A stretch of DNA of 64,000 nucleotides. Origin: Mariniblastus fucicola. GTDB lineage: Bacteria > Planctomycetota > Planctomycetia > Pirellulales > Pirellulaceae. Both the position numbers and the translations under genes were made by a program. Location: positions 992,001-1,056,000 of the forward strand of contig NZ_CP042912.1 of NCBI RefSeq assembly GCF_008087665.1, in the 5' to 3' direction. Shown here one piece after another: positions 35,001 through 43,068 of the stretch. The notes beneath the pieces are model-generated. The model worked only from the letters and a program-made list of their open reading frames with translations. It was not told the DNA's origin and ran no database searches. The first letter of the stretch is position 1. Each line of letters begins with the position of its first letter.

Positions 35001-35544
35001 CAGACCAGATCTTTTCCCGTCGATTCTTCAGGTCACGCATCACGTCGATCAACGAAACGCGGTCCACACCGCTGGTCAACCGATAGAGATACTCCGACGC
35101 TGCCGTACTGTTGAGCGCACCAAGTTCCTGGATCTCGCGCAGACCGATTGCGAAAACATTATTGAAAATGGATTCGTCAACATCAGCCATCAGGCTGGCC
35201 AGTTGAGCACTTCCATGCACAGAGCCATCGTGTTCGTCGGTCACCGTCAGGTCACCGATCGGATCCGAGTGCCGATTCGGATCAACGTGCCGCGCGATGT
35301 CCCAGGAGCCGTTGGGAGTGCTGATGTTCATCCCGCCGCCAGCAAGCCCGCCGTAAACGGGAGGCGTGTATTTGTCCAAGCGTCCCGGCGAGAATCCGAA
35401 CATCATCGAACGGACAAACTGCATTAGCGTCGTTTTTCCGGCTTCGTTGTAGCCGTGGAAAATTGTCATGTCGCCAGACAGCGAATCGACATCCAGTCCT
35501 TTCCAGACGCCGAACCCGTCGACTTGCAAATCGGTAATTTTCAC
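32044..35544 (-). CDS. SbcC/YhaN-like SMC-type ATPase with internal membrane helices, 1166 aa
   Basis: The start is GTG at 35544, supported by GGGAG six bases upstream. The N-terminal lobe has FHGYNEAGKTTLMQFVRSMMF (Walker A near 30-40). The C-terminal lobe has LSRGTREAVFLSLR (signature, near 951) and MVLDDVLVNFD (Walker B, near 978). Between them are about 900 residues of coiled coil. The apex is not a CxxC zinc hook: residues about 478-536 hold two hydrophobic helices with a Gly/Phe turn, so the coil tip should be in the membrane, as in Bacillus YhaN-type proteins. After the ATPase a Pro-rich tail of about 150 residues is unusual. It pairs with the phosphoesterase gene just upstream and probably acts in DNA end processing. 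Confidence 0.9.
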   Translation of the reverse strand: MKITDLQVDGFGVWKGLDVDSLSGDMTIFHGYNEAGKTTLMQFVRSMMFGFSPGRLDKYTPPVYGGLAGGGMNISTPNGSWDIARHVDPNRHSDPIGDLTVTDEHDGSVHGSAQLASLMADVDESIFNNVFAIGLREIQELGALNSTAASEYLYRLTSGVDRVSLIDVMRDLKNRREKIWSANPKAESRLQVLSDRRQKLLREIDELKQNAKRWSRIASETTDVNHQLDDLKLKLKKTERESRLIEIAIQIAERWQSRTVVRDQIAAYSNLPDERDVSIKKLDEINEKVATQKERIEQVRTQRRTIKAEAMSLPINRHLWSQKARVEAISEHAPWVQSLERQTESLRDEIDGIEKTLVAEVNSLGPQMKLRAKDVRDIGGAGFRQLESVGDRLVDGREALEVAKQDVEKRQFDLGQHNQRLTKSRSELGVSESLEETSAYVNRLKRRVELGEKIDKLNRSRSLLEREIDSVVAEQVLPVEKLAVIGGVFILGFILIGLGIFSNNFGFGGVGASGTSSGLLLLFLGTAALAISLGTKYHWEKMAKEQLDDFRHQMDIVRQQLKRAKHERDEIEKQLPPESIAQFELELDNATNRLNRLTDLVPLEHRVENTKMSMEDARRNLSVKQRELETLEKNWRTALRTAGLPEALEPEQLKEIISRSDRISAHNSRLEQLRTELDSKQKEISTIQQRIETTLHETGLPFEEAGLSDRLGLISRAINEQRIHVSARKELASKYKSLRSRLNKTKRELDRQLGIKQRLLAAVGAESEEAYRQIASRHAQRRKLEKKRAELDDQIRMSIGKQFEHKEMQEIFATYGSSGLEKRWESIQQELELDREEQNRLMQHRGELMQEVKALGDDSRLDEVRLELNSIETEIGKLKLKWQELGASSQMLEMIRESYETKRQPETLREASQYLEKLSDGKYTRIWTRMTGEELLVDNANDESIAVDKLSRGTREAVFLSLRLALVGAYARRGALIPMVLDDVLVNFDGQRARNAAEVLYDFSRNGYQILMFTCHDHIRDIFHSLGADVRVLPAHKDVFESQVKPAKYEGEGQRIEFQVSQRETPVEPRPQPIPMQTPEPVLEPASSIDPYSIPVEYVAPASRLNLQAESFDEALAFELSAIELDQREEHRLRHELVYISPSNHEREILLGGNDPIWWQSNAVMR

Positions 35545-35550
35545 TTCACA

Positions 35551-35555
35551 CTCCC
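35551..35555 (-). promoter_or_regulatory. Ribosome binding site that fixes a GTG start
   Basis: GGGAG on the minus strand lies six bases before the GTG at 35544. It gives the standard N-terminus of the family and argues against the longer frame to 35589. Confidence 0.7.
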
Positions 35556-35637
35556 TGTCATGGATCGCTGTGGCTTCCAGCCGCAGCATTCGTTGTGTTG
35601 TTCGTTGTCGGTCGAGACTTCATGCCCCTATCCGCAA

Positions 35638-36912
35638 CTACGACGCCTCGCGCAAATCATCAATCTCATCGACCTCGTCATGATCGATCTCGTCGACATG
35701 TTTGTGGCTGGCCAGATAGTTCACGCCAACCATCGCCGCGCGACGCAACGTGATGTCGCGTCGTTCCCGTGTCACATGAGCCACTGATGCCATCATGTCG
35801 CCCTTGACCGTGTGCGGCATGTACTCGTGCAAATTCAGCTTCAGCGAATCGTCGCTCTGGTAGCGTCCCACTGCGCGAAGATACTCGCCAAGAATCGTGT
35901 CCTCTTCGTACCACTCCATCGGAAGCGACTTCGGAGTCTCCACATCGACCTTGGTCGACCACAGTCCTCGATCGCCACGTCCAAATTCGTCGCGCAGCCA
36001 TTCAAGAATTTCGCTGCTCCATTCTTCCTGTCGAATGCGGGGGTTGAAGTTGCCTTCCGTGTTCAATAGCCAACGGGAAAGGACGATTTGATCTGTCGTG
36101 TCGGCGATGATCTTCAACGCCCGTTCGGAAAGCACTTCTTTCAGTTCCAGGACTCCGACGTTCTCCGTGATCGCGATTTTCTGGGGGAGCCACCGCACGC
36201 GATCGCAGCTAACCGACTGGACTTTAATCTTTCCAGAAGAGTCGACTCGAATAAAATTGAAACCGCAAGCGCCCGACTCTTTCGGGTGGCGCCCCTGAGT
36301 TGTTCCCGGCCACGCGACGACCGAACCACTGCGATCCAAGCGTGTCGCTTTATGCTTGCCGCCCATCGCCCAGTAGTGAATGTTTTCCGTCTTGAGACTG
36401 GTCGACTCAAAATCGCCGTGCGTTAGCGCAATGTTTAAACCTTCGCCCGCCGGCGCTGCAAACGCATCGCCATTGCGACGTTTGGAGTCAAATCCGGATG
36501 ACAGGATCGTGGCAATTCGCTTGTCGCCGCGGAGATGTTCGACTTCTTCCACGATCGTCGACGAAAACGTGACCACGGTTTCGGGAAGCTTGATCGAACT
36601 GGGCCAGCGGTCGGGATGGTCGGTTTCGCCGGCGCACCAGTACACATGGATTCCTCGTTCAGCCAACTTCTGAAAGTTGTTCAGCAGAAACGATGGGGCT
36701 CGCGCCGAGCCCGAGTCATGATCGAACAGGTCTCCTGACAGGAGCACAAAATCGACGCGTTCAGTCAGCGCGAAATCGAACACGCGTTGGGCTGCCTCGT
36801 ACGGCGCCGACGCGAGTGTCTTGATCAGATGATTGGGGATTTCCGACAGTCCACTGATCGGTCGATCGAGGTGAAAATCGGAAGCGTGGACAAACTTGAT
36901 CGGGTCTGACAT
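35638..36912 (-). CDS. SbcD/YhaO-like metallophosphoesterase with altered motifs, 424 aa
   Basis: The ATG at 36912 has an AGGAGGG-type site just upstream; the longer frame to 37044 looks non-coding. Residues 1-260 follow the calcineurin-like nuclease fold of SbcD/Mre11: HASDFHLDRP (9-18, metal-binding D and H), then LLSGDLFDHD with the bridging aspartate. Two later motifs differ from the family: the usual GNHD reads AGETDHP, and the usual GHxH near HYWAMG reads GGKH. These changes remove residues normally used for metal binding and catalysis. The C-terminal 160 residues are a capping/partner region. It forms a pair with the YhaN-like gene 93 bases downstream. Nuclease activity is therefore in doubt. 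Confidence 0.85.
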   Translation of the reverse strand: MSDPIKFVHASDFHLDRPISGLSEIPNHLIKTLASAPYEAAQRVFDFALTERVDFVLLSGDLFDHDSGSARAPSFLLNNFQKLAERGIHVYWCAGETDHPDRWPSSIKLPETVVTFSSTIVEEVEHLRGDKRIATILSSGFDSKRRNGDAFAAPAGEGLNIALTHGDFESTSLKTENIHYWAMGGKHKATRLDRSGSVVAWPGTTQGRHPKESGACGFNFIRVDSSGKIKVQSVSCDRVRWLPQKIAITENVGVLELKEVLSERALKIIADTTDQIVLSRWLLNTEGNFNPRIRQEEWSSEILEWLRDEFGRGDRGLWSTKVDVETPKSLPMEWYEEDTILGEYLRAVGRYQSDDSLKLNLHEYMPHTVKGDMMASVAHVTRERRDITLRRAAMVGVNYLASHKHVDEIDHDEVDEIDDLREAS

Positions 36913-37169
36913 CAGGAGCCCTCCTTGCCGCCTGCATGCATGATGAAAAACGAATTTTATCCTGTTTGCCCAAACGCTCAAACACCAGTCGTCCGAGTGA
37001 CTTTCGGCTTGCGGAACGATCCGGGATGGGCCGTGATCCGGCATTCTGAATTCGCTCGCCAGGCCGCGTTTCGCCAGCGATGTCCCGGCAGGAGACTGGT
37101 CCTCCCGAGTTTCGTCGCTCCCGGGAATTCGTTGTTACGGACTTGAGCTTTCCCTGCTAGCATACCCGC

Positions 37170-38294
37170 ATGAACAACCCAGCAAACTTCATTTTTGCGG
37201 CGTGCCAGGCCGGTGCCGAAGCTGCACTCCGTAAAGAGATCCCAGAAAACCACCCTGAGCTGAAGCTCGCTTTTTCACGTCCCGGTTTCGTGACCTTCAA
37301 GGTCGATCCGAACAACCGGCTGCCCGATCGTTACTCGCTAAAGTCAACTTTGGCTCGAACCAGCGGATGGTCGCTGGGCCGCGCGGAGTCCGAGAACAGC
37401 GCTGAAATCGTGGCGTCGATTCTGGAAAACGGAGCCGAGCAACTGGCGGCTGCCGACGTGATTCACGTTTGGGAGCGGGATCGCAAAGTTCCCGGTTCGG
37501 GCGGATTTGAACCTGGCGTTTCCGTTTTGGCCAATGAAGTCGGACAGCAGGTGTTGGCGGCGATGGAAGCGTCCGGAAAGTTCAGCAACAAACCAGCACT
37601 CAATCGACTGGCGCGGCCCGATTCCGTTGTGTTCGATATCTGCGTCGTCGAACCGAATCAGTGGTGGTATGGATTTCACGAAGCCAACACTTCGGCCGGT
37701 CGCTGGCCAGGAGGCGTTCCGATGTTCGACACCGACGTTGAACCGATCAGCCGCGCATACTTCAAGCTCAAGGAGGCACTTCTGTGGTCAGGTATCCCTG
37801 TCAGCGAAGGAGACGTTTGCGCGGAACTGGGCAGCGCGCCCGGAGGAGCCTGTCAGCTATTGTTAGAGATGGGTGCTCTCGTGATTGCCATTGATCCGGC
37901 TGAACTGGAAGCCGACGTGCTGAAGCATCCGAATCTGAATCACATTCGTCGCCGCGGCCATGAAGTCAAAAAACGTGACTTTCGGGACGTGCGTTGGTTG
38001 TTCGCGGACATCAGCATGGTGCCGAACTACACGTTGGACACCGTTTCGGCGATCGTGTCGCACGACGCAGTGAATATCAAAGGCATGGCTCTAACGTTGA
38101 AGCTCACCAATTGGGAGTTGCTGGATTCCGTTCCCGCATGGATTCAACGTGTGAAGGACCTTGGGTTCAAGTATGTTCGGACTCGGCAGTTGGCTTTCAA
38201 CCGCCAGGAAATTTGTCTGATCGCCGCGAAAGACAAATTCGTTTTACGTGCCGGAAAAAAACGAGTCTCGCAACCGCCGCAATTGCAGAGCTGA
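37170..38294 (+). CDS. RlmM-like SAM-dependent rRNA 2'-O-methyltransferase, 374 aa
   Basis: The C-terminal half is an RrmJ/FtsJ-type methyltransferase: CAELGSAPGGACQLLLEMGALVIAIDPAEL is the SAM-binding motif I and its neighbour, WLFADISM carries the motif IV aspartate, and the VNIKGMALTLKL segment holds a lysine of the K-D-K type. The N-terminal half (FAACQAGAEAALRKEIPENHPELKLAFSRPGFVTFK) resembles the THUMP-like RNA-binding region of RlmM, which modifies C2498 of 23S rRNA in E. coli. Length (374) is near RlmM (366). The exact target in this organism is inferred. Confidence 0.82.
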   Translation: MNNPANFIFAACQAGAEAALRKEIPENHPELKLAFSRPGFVTFKVDPNNRLPDRYSLKSTLARTSGWSLGRAESENSAEIVASILENGAEQLAAADVIHVWERDRKVPGSGGFEPGVSVLANEVGQQVLAAMEASGKFSNKPALNRLARPDSVVFDICVVEPNQWWYGFHEANTSAGRWPGGVPMFDTDVEPISRAYFKLKEALLWSGIPVSEGDVCAELGSAPGGACQLLLEMGALVIAIDPAELEADVLKHPNLNHIRRRGHEVKKRDFRDVRWLFADISMVPNYTLDTVSAIVSHDAVNIKGMALTLKLTNWELLDSVPAWIQRVKDLGFKYVRTRQLAFNRQEICLIAAKDKFVLRAGKKRVSQPPQLQS

Positions 38295-38337
38295 TGGGCT
38301 ATGGTTTACGGACTTCAGAAAAGCTACTGAACGAAAG

Positions 38338-38790
38338 ATGAACATGACAGACAACCCCTACCAGCCGGCACCCGTTTCCAATCATCCACAAACTCCGGGG
38401 CCACATCCATCGAATCTGGTCTTTGGACCGGCGCTCGCGTTGATGATCATCACGGGGATGTGGCTTGCTGCCGTGTTACTCGGGTTGGCCGGGAACATCG
38501 TGATGTTAGCGACTGGCAATTTGGTGCCGCGTCAAGGGGTGGATATGTCGCCGACAACAATCGCATTTATCCAGATTGGTGTCGCCGTTTTCTTTTTGCT
38601 GCTTCACTCGTTGGCGATGTGGGGTGCATTCAACATGATGAAGTTGAAGAGCTACTCTTCGGCTCGATCGGCTGCGATCGTCGCAGTGATCCCATGCATC
38701 AGTCCATGCTACATTCTGGGCATCCCTTTCGGAATCTGGGCGCTGGTTGTGCTGAGCAAGCCTCACGTCAAACAGGCTTTTGAGTCTTAG
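38338..38790 (+). CDS. Small membrane protein with N-terminal NPY motif, 150 aa
   Basis: The ATG at 38338 (or the ATG two codons later) begins a Pro-rich cytosolic leader DNPYQPAPVSNH, common at the N-termini of planctomycete membrane proteins. Three hydrophobic segments follow (about 33-60, 78-100 and 116-140). The protein is short and has no catalytic motif. It lies 43 bases after the methyltransferase gene and its stop overlaps the end of apt by four bases on the opposite strand (TTAG). Function unknown. Confidence 0.78.
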   Translation: MNMTDNPYQPAPVSNHPQTPGPHPSNLVFGPALALMIITGMWLAAVLLGLAGNIVMLATGNLVPRQGVDMSPTTIAFIQIGVAVFFLLLHSLAMWGAFNMMKLKSYSSARSAAIVAVIPCISPCYILGIPFGIWALVVLSKPHVKQAFES

Positions 38791-39317
38791 TAGTCCAGCA
38801 AGCTGATGACCGGGTACGGATCCAGTTTTTTCGCTCCGTCAAGAAACGCCAAATGGATCAGGAACAGGCATCCCGTAATGTTGGCTTCGCACTTTTCAAT
38901 CATCCTGCAGCAAGCTTCAACCGTGCCGCCGGTGGCGAGCAAGTCATCGACGATCAAAACGTTCTGGCCTTTGGAGATTCCATCGACGTGCATTTCAAGC
39001 GTGTCGGTGCCGTACTCCAATTCGTAGCTGTACGAATGTTTGTCGTGAGGAAGTTTGCCGGGCTTGCGAATTGGAACCATTCCGATTCCAAGCTTCAACG
39101 CCAGCGGCGCCGCAAACAGAAAGCCACGTGCTTCGGCGGCAGCAATCACGTCGATTTCAAGGTCGCTAACCTTCTCTGCCATTTGGTTGATACATTCTTC
39201 GAACGCTGGACTGCTCAACAGCAGCGGCGTGATGTCTTTGAAAGTGATCCCCGGCTTGGGAAAATCCTGAACGTCCCGGATGAAATCATTGAGGTTAATC
39301 GGGGCATCATTCGACAT
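38787..39317 (-). CDS. apt: Adenine phosphoribosyltransferase, 176 aa
   Basis: The enzyme makes AMP from adenine and PRPP in purine salvage. The family pattern is complete: IRDVQDFPKPGITFKDITPLL at the N-terminus, AAAEARGFLFAAPLA, FVPIRKPGKLP-type loop (here VPIRKPGKLPHDKHSYSY), ELEYGTDTLEMH, and the PRPP-binding VLIVDDLLATGGT. Length is standard. It is a single gene; dispersed repeats lie upstream of its start. Confidence 0.97.
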   Translation of the reverse strand: MSNDAPINLNDFIRDVQDFPKPGITFKDITPLLLSSPAFEECINQMAEKVSDLEIDVIAAAEARGFLFAAPLALKLGIGMVPIRKPGKLPHDKHSYSYELEYGTDTLEMHVDGISKGQNVLIVDDLLATGGTVEACCRMIEKCEANITGCLFLIHLAFLDGAKKLDPYPVISLLDY

Positions 39318-39367
39318 CGGAAATCCTGAGAGTTAGCGCGAAAGCGGAACAGTATAGCAAAGGTGTC

Positions 39368-39470
39368 AAAGTAGGCGAGTCTGTCCCAGACTTGTGCTCG
39401 AGATGTTTAAAGTAGGCGAGTCTGTCCCAGAGTCGTATTTGTTTGTCAGCCTGGGACAGGCTGACCTACT
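39368..39470. repeat. Cluster of dispersed repeats: two direct 23-bp copies and one inverted
   Basis: AAAGTAGGCGAGTCTGTCCCAGA occurs exactly twice (39368-39390 and 39409-39431). A third, diverged copy in inverse orientation (about 39448-39470, CAGCCTGGGACAGGCTGACC) is internally palindromic and can pair with the second. The consensus matches the pair at 30290-30354. The cluster is upstream of apt and downstream of the cyclase-repeat gene, between two minus-strand genes. Confidence 0.85.
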
Positions 39471-39503
39471 TGCTACGCAGTCATCAGCCTTGGACCAGCG
39501 AAT

Positions 39504-41498
39504 CTACTTCTGCCGCGAAAACTCACCCTGAGCCGCGAAGCGTTCGTTCGGCTGCTGAGTCGTTGGCAAATACCGGTAGTAGACTTCCAGAATCAAAGCC
39601 GATAGCGCCGTTGAATAAACCCGGCCTCCATAGCTGGCCCACATGCCATCGGGAGCCCAACTGCCTCGGTCGTCGCCCGTATGTTTCTGACTGGAAAGCA
39701 AAACGGATTTTACGTTCTCGTTCCACTGTTCCCATTCCGGACCGCCCGCGAAATACATCGCCATCGTCCCGTAGTACCAATAGTAAAGATTTGGCTTGTG
39801 AGCCGACGGCATATCGCCGGTGATCTCAAACTTCGCTTCTCGAACAACTCGATCAGAAGGAGTCTGGCCAAGCACATAACGTCCGACCAAAGATTCCGCC
39901 GTCATCGTCGTGCTCGGTGCATGGCCTGGGCGATACGCTGCGACTCCACCACCAGATCGAACCGCACAGCGATCGATAAAGCTGTGCATCTTCGCAATCG
40001 TGTCCTGCGGAACGTCGATGCCTGCGATTTTGGCACTGTGCAACGCCAACGCCTGCCAGCCAAACTGGCTCATGTCGCCTTCGTCGCCTGGTTGATAGCG
40101 CCACCCACCGTCGTAACGATTTTGGGCTCGAACCGAATAGTCGACGCCGCGCTCAACTGCATCGCGAAGCTTCGCGTCGCCGGTCATCGCATAGGCTTCG
40201 CTAACCGCCAACAGCGACATCGAATGACAGTACATTCTGGCAAACAAACGTGCCTCGCCCGCGAACGAGCCCGCCGAATCCTGCTTGCTGATCAGGAACC
40301 CCAGTCCGTCTCGAACCGTGTCTTGCCACGGTCCTTCCATATGCGAATGTCCGCCAGCGAGAAACGCGAGCAACGCCAAACCGGTGATGCCCGTGTCCGC
40401 ATTCGCGCCGGCTCCATCGCGATTGTGACCGAAGACTTTGGTTTCCGTTCCGCCGCCATGTTTGCTTGCATCCCAGCGACCGTCGACGTCCTGATGGTTG
40501 GCCAGCCATAGCAAAGCAGCTTCGACGGATTGTTCGGTTTCGATGGAGCCTCCGCGAGCTTGCAATACCTTGAGCCGATTGGCTGCGTTTCGCAGTTCGT
40601 ACATTTTTGGGACTGGTTGCCCATCGCCAATGCGAACCGGCGAACGGGCGGTTGTCACAAAAGTCGGCTTCTGCGTGGCGGCCTGGAAATTTGCACGTTG
40701 CTGAATCGGCGGCGATGGCAGTGAACTCGACGTCGCAAGATCTGACGTCGGTGTGTTGCTCTCAAGCTTCACAACATCGGGTTGTTGCGGATTAGTGACG
40801 GCTTTGAATTCTCCCTCATGAGCAAACATTTCGTCCACAAATGCTTTGCTGGACTGAGGAATCTCGACTTCTTCCGGCTTGGACAAAACTTTCAACTGTG
40901 ACGGCGAAGGAATAGGGTCCGGCTTGGTCAGCTTTGCGAATTCATCGGGAAGCGTCGGCGCCGGAGCGGGAATTGACTGCGGCATCGGTTCAGCTTTGGG
41001 CATCGGAGCGAACCTGTCAGCAGGCGTCGACTCGACGACTTCTGCGGGTGTCTCCCGCTTGATCAGAATTTCGGAGTCAATCTTTGGCCGCGGCAACGGC
41101 TCAAGCTCCGGGAAAGGCTGATCGTTTCCGAACTCGTTCCATGACATTTTTTCAGATTCGATTCGCTCAGAAAGATCGTCGCTGCCATCTTCGTCGACAA
41201 GCTGTACGTCCATGTCGGAATCTTCGACCGGCGCGACTTTGGCCAATGATTGGTCTGGTTTGACCAAAATCAACCGCGTTCCGTAGGCGTAGCCCAGCAA
41301 AAGAATATGAGCGGTGACCGACAGAACGACGCACTTCCAAAGCGGACGCGAATGTCCCCATCGAGTCAGTGCCAGGATCAACAGGCCGACGGTTAGCAAG
41401 CCAGTTCCCACCAACAGGACCATCTGCAGATTGCTTGAGTTGAAGAACTCAAGAACCTGCCCCGATGCATTGTCGATAAATTCCAGCAGCGCGTTCAT
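39504..41498 (-). CDS. Membrane-anchored squalene-cyclase/prenyltransferase-repeat protein, 664 aa
   Basis: Two N-terminal membrane helices (about 25-44 and 53-75) are followed by a long Pro/Glu/Ser-rich periplasmic stretch (about 85-310). Residues about 315-650 hold alpha/alpha-toroid repeats of the squalene-hopene cyclase/prenyltransferase type: SVEAALLWLANHQDVDGRWD, then VRDGLGFLISKQDSAGSF, then RGVDYSVRAQNRYDGGWRYQ, each a QW-like repeat. The DxDD motif of true cyclases is missing, so a binding role is more likely than catalysis. A membrane anchor plus Pro-rich spacer is a TonB-like layout. It is the last gene of the operon with TPR, ExbB and ExbD, and may replace TonB there. This role is inference. 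Confidence 0.88.
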   Translation of the reverse strand: MNALLEFIDNASGQVLEFFNSSNLQMVLLVGTGLLTVGLLILALTRWGHSRPLWKCVVLSVTAHILLLGYAYGTRLILVKPDQSLAKVAPVEDSDMDVQLVDEDGSDDLSERIESEKMSWNEFGNDQPFPELEPLPRPKIDSEILIKRETPAEVVESTPADRFAPMPKAEPMPQSIPAPAPTLPDEFAKLTKPDPIPSPSQLKVLSKPEEVEIPQSSKAFVDEMFAHEGEFKAVTNPQQPDVVKLESNTPTSDLATSSSLPSPPIQQRANFQAATQKPTFVTTARSPVRIGDGQPVPKMYELRNAANRLKVLQARGGSIETEQSVEAALLWLANHQDVDGRWDASKHGGGTETKVFGHNRDGAGANADTGITGLALLAFLAGGHSHMEGPWQDTVRDGLGFLISKQDSAGSFAGEARLFARMYCHSMSLLAVSEAYAMTGDAKLRDAVERGVDYSVRAQNRYDGGWRYQPGDEGDMSQFGWQALALHSAKIAGIDVPQDTIAKMHSFIDRCAVRSGGGVAAYRPGHAPSTTMTAESLVGRYVLGQTPSDRVVREAKFEITGDMPSAHKPNLYYWYYGTMAMYFAGGPEWEQWNENVKSVLLSSQKHTGDDRGSWAPDGMWASYGGRVYSTALSALILEVYYRYLPTTQQPNERFAAQGEFSRQK

Positions 41499-41608
41499 GG
41501 TTGGGTCGGTGGTTGATGGTTGGGCAGGATGAGGTGAGCGTGGTTTGGTTTGAATGAGTTAATGGAAATTCCATTACTGAACGATGCGACGTCGGAGTCA
41601 GGCGATCT

Positions 41609-42043
41609 CTAGCGGTTCACCGAATCCTGATTCGATACAGCAATGTTCAGGTTCTGAATCCTGACTTTCTTACACGTGGCAATAACTTCGGCGACCCGTT
41701 CGTACTGAACTGCTCCGTCACCGCGAACGACGACGCCAAGCTGTTCATACTGCGCTCGCGCATCGGTCAGTTTCGACTCAAGCTCGGGGATGCTAACGGT
41801 GTCTTCGTCGAGCGCCACTTGTCCATCGTCGTAGATGTTGATCACGCGATGTCGCGGCGGCGCAGTTAGTGCTCCCGCGTCAGAAACCACTGGCACCTTG
41901 ATCGCGATGTCGCGTTCCTGAGTGCTGGTCTGGTTCGTGAAATGGCTGCTGACCATGAAAAAGATGATCAGCAGAAAGACGATGTCGATCATCGGCGTCA
42001 GATTGATTGCCGTTTGATCGTCGCGTTGTACTTTAAGAGGCAT
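41609..42043 (-). CDS. ExbD/TolR-family biopolymer transport protein, 144 aa
   Basis: This proton-channel subunit has one N-terminal membrane helix with the essential aspartate in NLTPMIDIVFLLIIFFMV (residue 20) and a periplasmic domain ending with RVAEVIATCKKVRIQNLNIAV. It works with the ExbB-type protein to turn the proton-motive force into movement of a partner. Its ATG shares one base with the stop codon of exbB (TAATG), so translation is coupled. Length is normal. Confidence 0.95.
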   Translation of the reverse strand: MPLKVQRDDQTAINLTPMIDIVFLLIIFFMVSSHFTNQTSTQERDIAIKVPVVSDAGALTAPPRHRVINIYDDGQVALDEDTVSIPELESKLTDARAQYEQLGVVVRGDGAVQYERVAEVIATCKKVRIQNLNIAVSNQDSVNR

Positions 42044-43014
42044 TACGCGGCCTTTCGTGTTTTCGTTCTGCTGGAAGAGCTCGTCGCACGTGACTTTTGA
42101 CTCAGTGCAATCGCTTCCGCAGAAACCAGGTTCACGACTTTCATCCCCAATGAATCCAGCTCCATGACATGTCGATCGGCACGCCCGGAAAAGAACAGGT
42201 ACGCGATCAAGGCGGGAATCGCGACGGTCAAACCTGCCGCGGTCGTCAGCAGAGCCTGGCTGATCCCGGTCGCGATCGTCATGCTTGGCTCCGACTGCAT
42301 CGGCGCCGATGCTGCAATTGCATCAAACGCGTGAATCATTCCCAAAACTGTGCCCAACATTCCCAACAGCGGGCAGACGGTCGCGACACCGTTGATCAAT
42401 CGCAAGTAGCGTCGCAAATGGTTTGATTCGCGTTCGCCTTCATCCAAAACGGCCTGTTCGATTTCTACCGAAGGTCGTCCCCATTTCGAAAAACCGGCCT
42501 TGAAGACGTTTGCAATGGCCGAACCGTTTCGCTCGCACAGTGAGATCGCTGATTCGCGATTCAGTTCGCCGCTGCGGACCTGCTCCAGGACTCGAGAGAC
42601 GAAAGGCCCCGGGATGATGCGGCCTTTGCGAAGACTGATGAAGCGTTCGAACACAAAGACCAGCAGGATCAGCGAGCAGATTCCAATCGGAATCATTAAC
42701 ACGCCGCCGCGCCGAAGAAGGTCACTCAATCGAGTCGACGCAACGACTGGAGGAACCGTAGCCTCATCTGCCGTTGCGGATTCCACAGCATCCTCGGTCG
42801 CGCTGTCGGTGACTTTGATCGGAGCAGCACCCTGCAATGAGTCGGATGCGACTTTGGGAGTCGAAACTTTTCGGTCCGGCGTTTCAAAGCCGTTTTGAAC
42901 CGGGTTCGAAAACGAGTCGAAATTCTGAGCTTTCGTCGTCGAACACGCGAACAGCGCCAAGCAGCAGGCGGCTGTAATCGTGACGGCGAATGAGCATGAT
43001 TGCAAACGGTACAT
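42043..43014 (-). CDS. ExbB/TolQ/MotA-family proton channel with a signal peptide, 323 aa
   Basis: The ATG at 43014 has GAGG nine bases upstream. A cleavable signal (LALFACSTTKAQ) and a periplasmic linker of about 70 residues precede the first channel helix (MIPIGICSLILLVFVFERF). The two later helices, with PLLGMLGTVLGMIHAFDAI and the IATGISQALLTTAAGLTVAIPALIAYLFF stretch, are typical of ExbB/TolQ. The signal peptide and periplasmic extension are absent from E. coli ExbB but known in other ExbB proteins. The gene is in an operon with TPR (upstream) and ExbD (coupled downstream). Confidence 0.94.
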   Translation of the reverse strand: MYRLQSCSFAVTITAACCLALFACSTTKAQNFDSFSNPVQNGFETPDRKVSTPKVASDSLQGAAPIKVTDSATEDAVESATADEATVPPVVASTRLSDLLRRGGVLMIPIGICSLILLVFVFERFISLRKGRIIPGPFVSRVLEQVRSGELNRESAISLCERNGSAIANVFKAGFSKWGRPSVEIEQAVLDEGERESNHLRRYLRLINGVATVCPLLGMLGTVLGMIHAFDAIAASAPMQSEPSMTIATGISQALLTTAAGLTVAIPALIAYLFFSGRADRHVMELDSLGMKVVNLVSAEAIALSQKSRATSSSSRTKTRKAA

Positions 43015-43068
43015 TTTCAAATTCCTCGGGACTTCACGCTGTCTGGGTTGGGTGAGAAAGAAATGGTG

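Noticed and set aside
39368-39470. CRISPR array
   Set aside because: Only two exact direct copies exist, spacing is irregular, one copy is inverted and no cas gene is nearby.
39504-41498. Active squalene-hopene cyclase for hopanoid synthesis
   Set aside because: No DxDD motif, a membrane anchor with a Pro-rich spacer, and an ExbB/ExbD neighbourhood argue against it.
42100-42900. Plus-strand frames inside exbB
   Set aside because: They are antisense shadows; the minus strand has a full ExbB family pattern and coupled neighbours.
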